A stretch of 64,000 bases of DNA. Source: Brevundimonas halotolerans (GTDB lineage Bacteria > Pseudomonadota > Alphaproteobacteria > Caulobacterales > Caulobacteraceae). The position numbers were made by a program, and so were the translations under genes. The stretch's first letter is position 1. Every line of letters starts with the position of its first letter. The notes under the pieces were generated by a model. That model was not told where the DNA came from. It searched no databases and saw only the letters and a program-made list of their open reading frames with translations. The stretch spans positions 35,854 to 99,853 of the forward strand of contig NZ_QTTA01000001.1 in assembly GCF_003730275.1 (NCBI RefSeq). Reading direction: 5' to 3'. This document shows positions 1 to 7,890 of this stretch, piece by piece.

Positions 1-16
1 AGGGGAGCGCCATCCC

Positions 17-664
17 ATGAAGATCGCCATTTGCGGAACCGGGGGATTCAGCCGCGAAGTCGTGCCGCTGGCGTGGGAGATGGCCCGCGCGGCGGGTGCC
101 CGCTCGCCCGAGGCCGTCTGCTTCATTCCCAAGGACGGTGAGCCGTACGCGCCCTCGGTGAACGGGCATCCCGTGATCCCGCTGGCCGATCTGCCTGAGG
201 ACTACGGCATCGTCGTCGCCATTGCCGAGGCTGCCATCCGCCGCCGGGTCGATGCCGAGATGCGGGCGGCGGGCCGGCCGCTGGTGTCTTTGATCGCCCC
301 CACCGCCTTGCGGCGCGGGCCGTGCGAGGTCGGCGAGGGCGCCATCCTGTGCGACCACACGATCCTGACCGCCGATGTGCGGATCGGCCGGCAGTTTCAC
401 GCCAACATCTATGCCTACGTCGCCCATGACTGCGTGATCGGCGACTTCGTGACCCTGGCGCCGCGCGTGTGCATCAACGGCAATACGGTAATCGAGGACG
501 ACGTCTATATCGGGACGGGGGCGATCCTGCGTCAGGGTACGCCGGACAAGCCGCTGCGGATCGGCAAGGGGGCGGTGATCGGCATGGGGGCCGTGGTGAC
601 GAAGGACGTGGCCCCGGGCGAAACCGTGGTCGGCAATCCGGCCCGGCCGCTGGAACGCCGCTGA
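17..664 (+). CDS. NeuD/PglD-family sugar O- or N-acyltransferase
   Basis: The 215-residue protein has the two-part architecture of NeuD/PglD enzymes. An N-terminal Rossmann-like nucleotide-sugar domain begins with [17 protein letters not shown]-terminal left-handed beta-helix runs from about residue 95 and is built of hexapeptide repeats such as VGEGAI, VIGDFV and VYIGTG, ending in the typical VVGNPARPL. The likely general-base histidine is in [12 protein letters not shown]. Such enzymes acetylate amino or hydroxyl groups of UDP-sugars or nonulosonic acids in the cytoplasm. The convergent neighbour is a LegB-type dehydratase, so a role in legionaminic- or pseudaminic-type sugar synthesis for surface or flagellin glycosylation is a reasonable inference. 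A GGGGAGCG ribosome-binding sequence lies just before the ATG. The acceptor sugar cannot be told from the sequence. Confidence 0.85.
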   Translation: MKIAICGTGGFSREVVPLAWEMARAAGARSPEAVCFIPKDGEPYAPSVNGHPVIPLADLPEDYGIVVAIAEAAIRRRVDAEMRAAGRPLVSLIAPTALRRGPCEVGEGAILCDHTILTADVRIGRQFHANIYAYVAHDCVIGDFVTLAPRVCINGNTVIEDDVYIGTGAILRQGTPDKPLRIGKGAVIGMGAVVTKDVAPGETVVGNPARPLERR

Positions 665-668
665 GCCG

Positions 669-1679
669 TCAGAGGGCGTAGGTGCCGGGGCGGTAGCGGG
701 CCAGATTGGCCGGATCACGGAACCAGCCGATAGTGTCGTCCAGCCCGCGCGCGAATCCTTCCAGCCCAGCATAGGCCGGACGCCAGCCCGTCAGCGTCTG
801 CACTCGCCTGGTGTCGGCAAACAGGCGCTCGACCTCGCTGGCCTCGGGCCGCAGGCGTTCGGCCTCGCTGACGATCTCGATATCGGCCCCCATCCGCTCG
901 GCGATCAGGCGCGCAGTATCGCCGATCGAGACCTCAAAGCCGCTGCCCAGATTGGTCACTCCGCCGATCGCCGCGTCGCATTCGGCCACGGCGATGATGC
1001 CGGCCACGGTGTCGGAGACATGGCTGAAGTCGCGCGTGGGGCTGAGCGCGCCCAGCTTGACCTGGCGGGCCCCGGCGGCCAGCTGGGTGATGACGGTCGG
1101 AATGACAGCGCGGGCTGACTGGCGCGGGCCATAGGTGTTGAACGGCCGCACCAGCGACACGGGCGTCCCGAAGGCCGCATGGAAGCTCAGCGCAATCTGG
1201 TCCGCCCCGATCTTGGAAGCGGAATAGGGCGACTGGCCCTGAAGCGGGTGGTCCTCGGTCATCGGCACGAAGCGGGCGGTCCCATAGACCTCGCTTGTCG
1301 AGGTCGGCACCACGCGTTCGACCCCCAGATCGCGCGCCGCCTGCACGATGTTGAGCGTGCCGGTGACATTGGTGTCCACATAGGCGCCGGGCGAATGATA
1401 GCTGTAGGGAATGGCGATCAGGGCGGCCAGATGCAGCACCACATCGCAGCCCGTCATGGCGGTCCGCACCCCGTACGGATCGCGGACGTCGCCGGCGAAG
1501 ACGTCCAGATCCGCCTGCACCTCGGTCGGGGACTGGTCCAGCCAGCCCCGGTGGCCAAAGCTGTTGTACTGGACAAAGGCCCGCACCCGGTGCCCGTCCC
1601 GCACCAGCCGTTCGACCAGATGCGAGCCGATGAAGCCGTCCGCCCCGGTGACCAGGATGCGTTTGCCGTTCAGCTGCAT
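669..1679 (-). CDS. legB: NAD-dependent 4,6-dehydratase/epimerase, LegB-like
   Basis: This is an extended short-chain dehydrogenase/reductase of 336 residues. It has the NAD-binding motif VTGADGFIGSHL near the start, TSTSEVYGT in the catalytic region, and the YSASK catalytic Tyr-Lys pair. The phrases RAFVQYNSFGHRGWL, AALIAIPYSYHSP and LGALSPTRDF closely match my memory of LegB, the NDP-N-acetylglucosamine 4,6-dehydratase of legionaminic acid synthesis. I start at the ATG just before QLNGKRILVTG. An upstream in-frame ATG at 1748 would add 23 residues unlike the family. The gene converges on the NeuD-type gene with a 4-base gap, and the two probably serve the same sugar pathway. The family call is firm; the exact sugar nucleotide is inferred. 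Confidence 0.85.
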   Translation of the reverse strand: MQLNGKRILVTGADGFIGSHLVERLVRDGHRVRAFVQYNSFGHRGWLDQSPTEVQADLDVFAGDVRDPYGVRTAMTGCDVVLHLAALIAIPYSYHSPGAYVDTNVTGTLNIVQAARDLGVERVVPTSTSEVYGTARFVPMTEDHPLQGQSPYSASKIGADQIALSFHAAFGTPVSLVRPFNTYGPRQSARAVIPTVITQLAAGARQVKLGALSPTRDFSHVSDTVAGIIAVAECDAAIGGVTNLGSGFEVSIGDTARLIAERMGADIEIVSEAERLRPEASEVERLFADTRRVQTLTGWRPAYAGLEGFARGLDDTIGWFRDPANLARYRPGTYAL

Positions 1680-1893
1680 GGCGGCTGTCGTCCCTTCCAC
1701 GGTCCGGGTCGGCGATTCGCCCCGGCCCGCCAGCATGGCCCAAACCACGCCATGCCAGAAGTCACCCGCCGTGAAGGTTGCGCCCCTTTCTGCCAGACGT
1801 TTATATGCTCACCAGTTCAATGGTCTGGTCGCAATCCATGCACCGCGCTTGCGTTTGCCCCCGGGGGCCCCATCGACCCCGCGGGAGCCGCAG

Positions 1894-3057
1894 ATGAGCG
1901 TCGGCACCGATTTCCTTGACTGGATGCGCGATCAGGCCCTGCCGCTGTGGGCCGCGCAGGGCGTGGATCGCGCGCACGGCGGCTTTTTCGAGAAACTGAA
2001 TGCCGACGGATCGCCCGCCGACCTGCCGCGGCGCGCGCGGGTGCTGGGGCGCCAGATCTATGTCTTTTCACGCGCGCCCTGGCTGGGCTGGACGGGACCG
2101 GCGGCCGATATCGTCAATCACGGCCTCACCACCCTGCCCGCCTTTCTGCGCGCCGACGGGCTGGCGCACTACCGGCTGGATGCCAGCGGACAGCCGCTGG
2201 ACGACCGGCCCGACCTCTACGATCAGGCCTTTGTGCTGTTCGGCTTGGCCCACGCCCTGCCGCTGGTCGAGGATGCGGACGCGGTCATCCGCATCGCCGA
2301 GACCATGCGTCAGGCCCTCGAGGAGCTGCGGGCCCACCCGATCGCGGGCTATGAAGAGGACTCGCCGCCCTCATGGCCGCTCAAGGCCAATCCCCACATG
2401 CATCTGCTGGAAGCGGCACTGGCCTGGGCCACGGCCCTGCCGACGGAAGATGCCGGGCCCTGGCGCGACATGGCTGACCGGATCGCCCGACTGGCGCTCG
2501 ACCGTTTCGTCGATCCCGACACGGGCGCAGTGCGCGAATACTACGATGGCGACTGGCAGGCCCTGCCGCAGGGGGCCGAGCCTCAGATCGAGCCGGGGCA
2601 TCAGTTCGAATGGGGCTGGTTGCTGACCCGCTGGGGGCATATGCGCGCCCATGCCGGGGCTGTCGTGGCCGGGCGGCGGCTGGTTGATCTGGGCGAGAGC
2701 AAGGGCGTCGATGCGGCGCGCGGCGTCGCCTTTGGCGGTCTCGACGCCGATCTTGAACCTGGCGATACGGTCGCCCGCCTGTGGCCCCAGACCGAGCGGA
2801 TCAAGGCCTGGGTCCAGCGTCGCGATCTGGCGACCACGGCGGACGAACGCAGCCATGCCGAGGGTCGCATCGAGGCGGCGGTCGCGGGTCTGATGCCCTA
2901 TCTGCGCACCGACCGGCCCGGCCTGTTCCACGACCGGATGACCGCCGACGGCACCTTTATCGACGAGCCCGCCCCGGCCAGCAGCCTCTATCACCTGATG
3001 ACCGCGGCCGAGGAACTGGCGGGCACGCGACCTGAGGATCAGCCCGCGACCGCATGA
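1894..3057 (+). CDS. AGE-family sugar epimerase/isomerase
   Basis: This 387-residue protein looks like an N-acyl-D-glucosamine 2-epimerase superfamily enzyme, an (alpha/alpha)6 barrel that interconverts sugars such as mannose and fructose or GlcNAc and ManNAc. Diagnostic stretches are DRAHGGFFEKL near the N-terminus, RQIYVFSRA, DLYDQAFVLFGLA, NPHMHLLEAALAW and PGHQFEWGWLL. The His residues in the last two motifs are the expected catalytic and metal-region histidines. I chose the ATG preceded by GGGAGCCGCAG; the frame stays open far upstream with unrelated composition. The gene is divergent from legB across about 210 bases. Its 3' end overlaps the convergent gene by 19 bases. Substrate is unknown; mannose isomerase and glucosamine epimerase activities are both possible. 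Confidence 0.85.
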   Translation: MSVGTDFLDWMRDQALPLWAAQGVDRAHGGFFEKLNADGSPADLPRRARVLGRQIYVFSRAPWLGWTGPAADIVNHGLTTLPAFLRADGLAHYRLDASGQPLDDRPDLYDQAFVLFGLAHALPLVEDADAVIRIAETMRQALEELRAHPIAGYEEDSPPSWPLKANPHMHLLEAALAWATALPTEDAGPWRDMADRIARLALDRFVDPDTGAVREYYDGDWQALPQGAEPQIEPGHQFEWGWLLTRWGHMRAHAGAVVAGRRLVDLGESKGVDAARGVAFGGLDADLEPGDTVARLWPQTERIKAWVQRRDLATTADERSHAEGRIEAAVAGLMPYLRTDRPGLFHDRMTADGTFIDEPAPASSLYHLMTAAEELAGTRPEDQPATA

Positions 3058-3608
3058 TGCTCGATCCCCGCCAGAGATCCGGGCGGATTCATATCGACCA
3101 TGTCCTTGAGAAAGCCGTTGGGGCTGAGCGTGCGGGCGCTGGGTGTCTCCAGCCCCACTACATCCGCAATATCGGCGACGAAGGCGATGCAGTTGCGATT
3201 GTTCAGATTATAGGTGCCGCCCTCGGCACTGGCCCAATAGTCGAACCGGAGCTTGATGGCCTCATAGGTCTCGTCGCTGATCGTCACGCTGAGATAGGCG
3301 ATGCCGTCGGCCAGATAGGCGGGCTCGGGCCGGTTCAGAATGCCCCGGTCACTGAACAGCAACAGCTGCGGCCCCGGCGAGCGAGCGGTGAATCCCACGG
3401 CGTAATCGACGGGCAGCCCGTTACTCTCGAGCGTGCCGTGTAGATGCACAAAGGCGTGCGGAAACAGCAGCCAGCCATTCTGCACCTGATTGCCCTCATG
3501 CCCATAGAAGGTGACGGTCACCGCCGCTTGGGCCGGCAGGGCCGGAACCAGCCCGCCAACGACAAGCACGAGCACGAGGGGACGAAGGCGGGCCAACAGC
3601 GATCTCAT
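3039..3608 (-). CDS. Secreted protein with a papain-like (permuted NlpC/P60 or LRAT-type) signature
   Basis: I do not recognise the family by name. The 189-residue product begins with a clear signal peptide (MRSLLARLRPLVLVLVVGG, then a PALPAQA cleavage site), so it is exported. Two conserved-looking blocks stand out: FPHAFVHLHG near residue 50 and YNLNNRNCIAFVADIA near residue 140. A histidine block followed much later by an N-C-x-x-F-V block is the order seen in circularly permuted NlpC/P60 and LRAT-type cysteine-enzyme folds. I infer a papain-like fold with that His and Cys as the pair. Its C-terminal codons overlap the end of the AGE-family gene on the other strand. Function and substrate are unknown. 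Confidence 0.65.
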   Translation of the reverse strand: MRSLLARLRPLVLVLVVGGLVPALPAQAAVTVTFYGHEGNQVQNGWLLFPHAFVHLHGTLESNGLPVDYAVGFTARSPGPQLLLFSDRGILNRPEPAYLADGIAYLSVTISDETYEAIKLRFDYWASAEGGTYNLNNRNCIAFVADIADVVGLETPSARTLSPNGFLKDMVDMNPPGSLAGIEHHAVAG

Positions 3609-3714
3609 CCCCCGACCCTGCCCGTTTGTGTGCCCCTAGAAAAGGCCCCGCTATTCCAGATTGCCCGTCCCGGGAAATCGGTCGATGGTCGGGATCTCTT
3701 TCAGGAGGCTGGTG

Positions 3715-5298
3715 ATGGAATGGTGGCGTGGCGCGGTTCTGTACCAGGTCTATCCGCGCAGCTTTCAGGACAGTGACGGCGACGGTGTCGGCGACCTGAA
3801 GGGTCTGATCCGGCGGCTGGATCACATCGCCGGGCTGGGCGTGGACGGTCTGTGGCTGTCGCCGGTGTTTGCCTCGCCCATGAAGGACTTCGGCTATGAC
3901 GTCTCGGACTATTGCGCCATCGATCCGCTGTTCGGCACGCTGGACGACTTCGACACCCTGGTTGCCGAGGTGCATGCGCGCGGGCTGAAGCTGATCATCG
4001 ATCAGGTCTATGCCCATACCTCCGACGCCCATGACTGGTTCCGCGCCAGCCGTCACGACCGCACCAACGCCCGTGCGGACTGGTACGTCTGGGCCGATGC
4101 CAAGGCCGACGGCTCCCCCCCCAACAACTGGCAGTCCGTGTTCGGCGGGGCGGCCTGGACCTGGGACGCGCGGCGCGGCCAGTATTACATGCACAACTTC
4201 CTGGCCAGCCAGCCGCAGCTGAATGTGCGGAATCCCGAGGTGCAGGACGCCTTGGTGGACGTCACCCGCTTCTGGCTGGATCGGGGGGTCGACGGCTTTC
4301 GGCTGGATGCCATCAATTTCGCCATCCACGACGACGCCCTGACCGATAATCCGCCCGATCTCCGGCCCGGCCCGCGCACCCGGCCGTTCGATTTCCAGCT
4401 TCATCTGTACAACCAGTCCCAGCCCGAGATCCCCGCCTTTCTCGAGCGACTGCGGCAGCTGGCCGACACCTATGGCGACCGGTTCTTCGTGGCCGAGGTG
4501 GTGGGGGCCGAGGCCGAGGCCGAAATGCATGCCTTCACGCAAGGCCGCGACCGCCTGCACAGCGCCTATGGCTTCAACTATCTGTATGCGCGGGCGCTGA
4601 GTGCCGAGCTGGTGGCCGAGACGGTGGCCCGCTGGCCGGGGGCCGAGGGCGAGGGCTGGCCCTGCTGGACCTTTTCCAACCACGACACGCCGCGCGTCGC
4701 CAGCCGCTGGGCCGCCGGGCGTGATCCGGACGCCGTCGCCCGCCTCGCCATGCTGTTGCTGATGACCCTGCGCGGCAATGTGCTCGTCTATCAGGGCGAG
4801 GAGCTGGGCCTGCCCCAGGCCGAGGTGCCGTTCGAGCGGCTGGTCGATCCCGAGGCCATCGCCAACTGGCCCCTGACGCTGGGCCGCGACGGCGCCCGCA
4901 CGCCCATGCCCTGGACGGCCGAGGCCCCGTTCGGCGGCTTCTCGGACGTCGAGCCCTGGCTGCCCATGGACCCACAGCATCTCGTCCGGGCAGTGACGGT
5001 CCAGCAAGCGGACACCGGGTCCATGCTGGCCTTGACCCGCCGGCTGATCGCGCTCCGCCGCGAGTGGCCGGCCCTGCGTCTTGGCCGGATGACGGTGCTG
5101 GAGGCGACCGGTCCCCGGCTGGTGTTCCGCCGTGACGATGGCGAGCAGAGCCTGATCTGCGCCTTCAACCTCGGCGAGGCGGCGCTGGACTGGCCTGCCC
5201 CGCCGGAAGGACGGCTGGTCACGGGGGTCAATGGCGGCGAGGGCCGGGCCGGGCACCTGCCGCCGCTGGCCGGGCAGATCCTGGACCTGTCGTCCTGA
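3715..5298 (+). CDS. GH13 alpha-glucosidase (alpha-amylase family)
   Basis: This 527-residue cytoplasmic enzyme hydrolyses alpha-glucosidic bonds in oligosaccharides. It starts with the family hallmark WWRGAVLYQVYPRSF and carries the GH13 conserved regions: nucleophile Asp at about residue 198 in DGFRLDAINF, acid/base Glu at about 261 in FFVAEVVG, and transition-state Asp at about 324 in FSNHDTPR. The segment GLPQAEVPFERLVDP is typical of bacterial exo-alpha-glucosidases rather than amylases. No signal peptide is present. The start is set by an AGGAGG ribosome-binding site 6 bases before the ATG at 3715. The neighbours are not an obvious maltose regulon: there is no transporter or LacI regulator here. 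Length is normal and the gene looks intact. Confidence 0.92.
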   Translation: MEWWRGAVLYQVYPRSFQDSDGDGVGDLKGLIRRLDHIAGLGVDGLWLSPVFASPMKDFGYDVSDYCAIDPLFGTLDDFDTLVAEVHARGLKLIIDQVYAHTSDAHDWFRASRHDRTNARADWYVWADAKADGSPPNNWQSVFGGAAWTWDARRGQYYMHNFLASQPQLNVRNPEVQDALVDVTRFWLDRGVDGFRLDAINFAIHDDALTDNPPDLRPGPRTRPFDFQLHLYNQSQPEIPAFLERLRQLADTYGDRFFVAEVVGAEAEAEMHAFTQGRDRLHSAYGFNYLYARALSAELVAETVARWPGAEGEGWPCWTFSNHDTPRVASRWAAGRDPDAVARLAMLLLMTLRGNVLVYQGEELGLPQAEVPFERLVDPEAIANWPLTLGRDGARTPMPWTAEAPFGGFSDVEPWLPMDPQHLVRAVTVQQADTGSMLALTRRLIALRREWPALRLGRMTVLEATGPRLVFRRDDGEQSLICAFNLGEAALDWPAPPEGRLVTGVNGGEGRAGHLPPLAGQILDLSS

Positions 5299-5349
5299 CT
5301 GCGCCTGAATGTCGGCAGTCTGTCACATCCGACGGCTAGAGGCCGGGAC

Positions 5350-6150
5350 ATGCGCCGGACCCTTCCGCCCCTGCCATACGCCCTGCCGATTCGGCGCGGG
5401 GTCGAGATCGCCCTTGGGCTTGGCCTTGCAGCGGTCCTGATCGGGGGCGGTGCCTCGGCCTTCCTGTCGACCGGCGCACAGCGGTCACCGGCCAATACCG
5501 TCCGCCCACTCAGTGATCCCGCCGTGTTCGCCCGCTTCGATCCCTTCTTCCGTCAGGGTCAGGGCCCGGCTGTCCTCGACCTGTCGGCCGAGGGCTGGCT
5601 GCTGTTCGGCACCCGGACAGGCGCCTCGGGCACCGCCATCCTGCAAGGGCCGGACGGCACCCAGGCCGCCTATGGCATCGGCGACACAGTCGCGTCCGAT
5701 CTGGTCCTGGCCTCGGTCGGGCGGGACCATGTGCTGCTGAGCCGCTCGGGGCGCTCCATACGGCTGGAGTTCGCTGACATCTCCATCCCGGCACCGCCGC
5801 CGCCGCCGGGCGGATCCACCGTCGGCCTGTCCGGAGACGCCGCGACCGCCGCCGCCGAAATGGGGCTGGTGGCCCCCGAGGCCGATCCCTTTATCGCCGG
5901 ACTTCGGCCGCTTTCCAGCGGCGGTCAGGTCGAGGGCTATGTCTGGCGGAGGGGTGCGCAAATCCCCGCCCTGTCGGCCGCCGGCCTGCGCGAGGGCGAT
6001 GTCATCACCGCCGTCGACGGCGAGCCCTTCACCCGCGACGAACGCCTGTGGGAGCTGGGCCAGGCGGTCGGCGGCGACGCCCCCGTCAGCCTGACCGTGC
6101 GACGTGGCGGCCAGACCCTGAATGTGACGATTGATCCGCCTTCGGAATAG
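5350..6150 (+). CDS. gspC: GspC-like type II secretion protein with C-terminal PDZ
   Basis: The 266-residue protein has a short cytoplasmic N-terminus, one membrane helix (about residues 20-40), and a periplasmic part. That part contains a GspC homology-region pattern (LSAEGWLLFGTRTG, then AAYGIGDTVASDLVL, then VGRDHVLLSRSGRSIRLEF). It ends with a PDZ-like domain (AGLREGDVITAVDGEPF). In type II secretion, GspC links the inner-membrane platform to the outer-membrane secretin GspD and helps choose substrates. No other gsp genes lie in the window, so this is an isolated or scattered copy. The next gene downstream encodes a lipoprotein that could be a secretion client; that link is inference. The alternative call is a general PDZ-type periplasmic protein. 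Confidence 0.75.
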   Translation: MRRTLPPLPYALPIRRGVEIALGLGLAAVLIGGGASAFLSTGAQRSPANTVRPLSDPAVFARFDPFFRQGQGPAVLDLSAEGWLLFGTRTGASGTAILQGPDGTQAAYGIGDTVASDLVLASVGRDHVLLSRSGRSIRLEFADISIPAPPPPPGGSTVGLSGDAATAAAEMGLVAPEADPFIAGLRPLSSGGQVEGYVWRRGAQIPALSAAGLREGDVITAVDGEPFTRDERLWELGQAVGGDAPVSLTVRRGGQTLNVTIDPPSE

Positions 6151-6346
6151 ATGATATAAATTCTATACTTTCGGTATAATTAGCTTTTCTGAATTCATTG
6201 ATCTGACGACTGACTATTCGTCACAACGAATAACATTTGCGTCATCTTAACATTGCAAACCCCGATTAGACGACTGGTCCCGGGGTTGCCGGGTGCGTCA
6301 GACCGGTGTGCGGGTAGCCCAGACATTCATTCCGAGGGGTTTCCCA
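6151..6346 (+). promoter_or_regulatory. AT-rich promoter region with a perfect inverted repeat
   Basis: The gap between the GspC-like gene and the lipoprotein gene is strikingly AT-rich against its surroundings, notably at 6150-6200. It contains a perfect inverted repeat TATTCGT-CACA-ACGAATA at 6215-6232. This is very likely the promoter and possible operator for the lipoprotein and downstream TonB receptor. I cannot place the start site or name a regulator. Confidence 0.5.
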
Positions 6347-7807
6347 ATGCGTCTTTCCAAGATCCTGCTCGCCAGCGCGGCCGCCCTGGCCCTGGCTTCC
6401 TGTGGTTCGGCCGAAGTGGCCTCGCCCGGCGAAGGTGACTTCGGCGGCGGTGGCGGCGGCGGCGGCGGCACCGGCGGCGGCGGTGGTGGTGGCACCGGCG
6501 GCGCGGCGGCGGACTGCCCGACCGGCTTCTCCAATGTCGGCACCATCACGGCGGCCGGTGGCGTTTCGCTCCGCAACTGCCAGCTGCCCGCGCTGATCGT
6601 CGGCAATCTGGTCGTCGCCCAGCGCGCCGGCACCATCTATTCGGTCTCGGGTCGCACCGATGTCGGCCAGGACCGCGGCGCCAACCCCTCGGCGCCGATC
6701 GCCGGCGCCCAGCAGGGCATTCTGACGGTCGAGCCCGGTGTCACCATCTTCGGTTCGGGCGGCCTGGACTATATCGTCGTCAACCGCGGCTCGCAGATCT
6801 TCGCCGAAGGCACCTCGACCAGCCCGGTCGTCTTCACCAGCCGCCAGTCGGTTGAAGGCACCACCGGTGTCGACTCGATCGGCCAATGGGGCGGTCTGGT
6901 CATCCTGGGCCGCGCGCCCATCGCCGCCTGCCCGGCCGGTGTGACCGCTCCGAACATCGCCTGTGAAGCCCAGGTTGAAGGCACCAACGCCTTCTACGGC
7001 GGCAACACCTCGGCCGATAACTCGGGCCGTCTGCGCTACTTCCGCCTGATGCACTCGGGCTTCCAGATCCTGCCCGGCAACGAGCTGAACGGCATTACCC
7101 TGGCCGGCGTCGGCTCGGGCACCACCATGGAATACATCCAGGTACACAACAGCTCGGATGACGGCATCGAGCCCTTCGGCGGCACCGTCAACATGAAGTA
7201 TGTGATCCTGACCGGGAACGACGACGACAGCTTCGACACCGACACCGGCTATCGCGGCAACGTCCAGTTCCTGATCGTCCGTCAGGCTCCGACCCGCGGT
7301 GACCGTGGCTTCGAGTCGTCGGCGGCCGGCAGCGCCACCAGTGGCCTGTTCACCCGTCCGATCGTTTCCAATGCGACCGTCATCGGCCGCACAGACGGCG
7401 GCGGCGGTGACGGCATCCTGCTGAACACCGGCCACGCCCTGCAGCTGTACAACTCGGTCGTCGCCAAGCCCTCGGGTACCTGCTTCGACATCGACGACGC
7501 CGCCACCGTGGCCAACGGACCGACCTTCAACTCGGTCTACCTGTCCTGCGGCACGACCTTCCGTGCTGACGGCAACCAGGATGCGGCCACCGCAGCCATC
7601 TTCGGCACCGGCGCCAACAACAGCGCCGGCGGTTCGACCCTCAACGGCGTGATCAACGGCGCCAACGAGGCCGCGATCACCGCGACCCCGGTCAATGCGG
7701 TGAATGGCTTCTTCACGGACACGACCTACATCGGCGCCGTGCGTGACTCGACCGACACCTGGTTCGCCGGCTGGTCCTGCGGCATCGCCACCGGCTCGAC
7801 CTGCTGA
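6347..7807 (+). CDS. Glycine-linker lipoprotein with a beta-helix-like body
   Basis: The 486-residue product opens with a lipoprotein signal (MRLSKILLASAAALALASC, lipobox LASC). A roughly 20-residue Gly/Thr-rich linker follows, coded by a GGC-rich tract at 6442-6502. The rest is a long body rich in G, N, D and short hydrophobic strands (for example IGQWGGLVILGRAPI and LNGITLAGVGSGTTMEYIQVHNSSDDGIEPFGG), suggesting a right-handed beta-helix. The D-rich patch GNDDDSFDTDTGYRG could bind calcium. It is predicted to be anchored in the outer membrane. Similar proteins are, to my memory, often encoded beside TonB receptors, as here. The start is preceded by GAGGGG. Function is unknown: a substrate-binding partner, polysaccharide-active protein or adhesin are all possible. 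Confidence 0.75.
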   Translation: MRLSKILLASAAALALASCGSAEVASPGEGDFGGGGGGGGGTGGGGGGGTGGAAADCPTGFSNVGTITAAGGVSLRNCQLPALIVGNLVVAQRAGTIYSVSGRTDVGQDRGANPSAPIAGAQQGILTVEPGVTIFGSGGLDYIVVNRGSQIFAEGTSTSPVVFTSRQSVEGTTGVDSIGQWGGLVILGRAPIAACPAGVTAPNIACEAQVEGTNAFYGGNTSADNSGRLRYFRLMHSGFQILPGNELNGITLAGVGSGTTMEYIQVHNSSDDGIEPFGGTVNMKYVILTGNDDDSFDTDTGYRGNVQFLIVRQAPTRGDRGFESSAAGSATSGLFTRPIVSNATVIGRTDGGGGDGILLNTGHALQLYNSVVAKPSGTCFDIDDAATVANGPTFNSVYLSCGTTFRADGNQDAATAAIFGTGANNSAGGSTLNGVINGANEAAITATPVNAVNGFFTDTTYIGAVRDSTDTWFAGWSCGIATGSTC

Positions 7808-7819
7808 CACCTGCGCCTG

Positions 7820-7851
7820 TCGGGGCGGCGGCCATAGCGCCGCCGCCCCGA
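7820..7851 (+). terminator. Strong intercistronic hairpin between lipoprotein and TonB receptor genes
   Basis: A perfect 12-bp stem (left arm 7820-7831, right arm 7840-7851) encloses an 8-base loop. Only a weak T-rich tail follows (ATTCGTCGTTTCCC). It sits between the lipoprotein stop and the receptor start, so it may be a partial terminator or an mRNA-stabilising structure that sets unequal expression of the two genes. Confidence 0.6.
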
Positions 7852-7890
7852 TTCGTCGTTTCCCGATATTTCCCATTCGAGGCGCTGATC

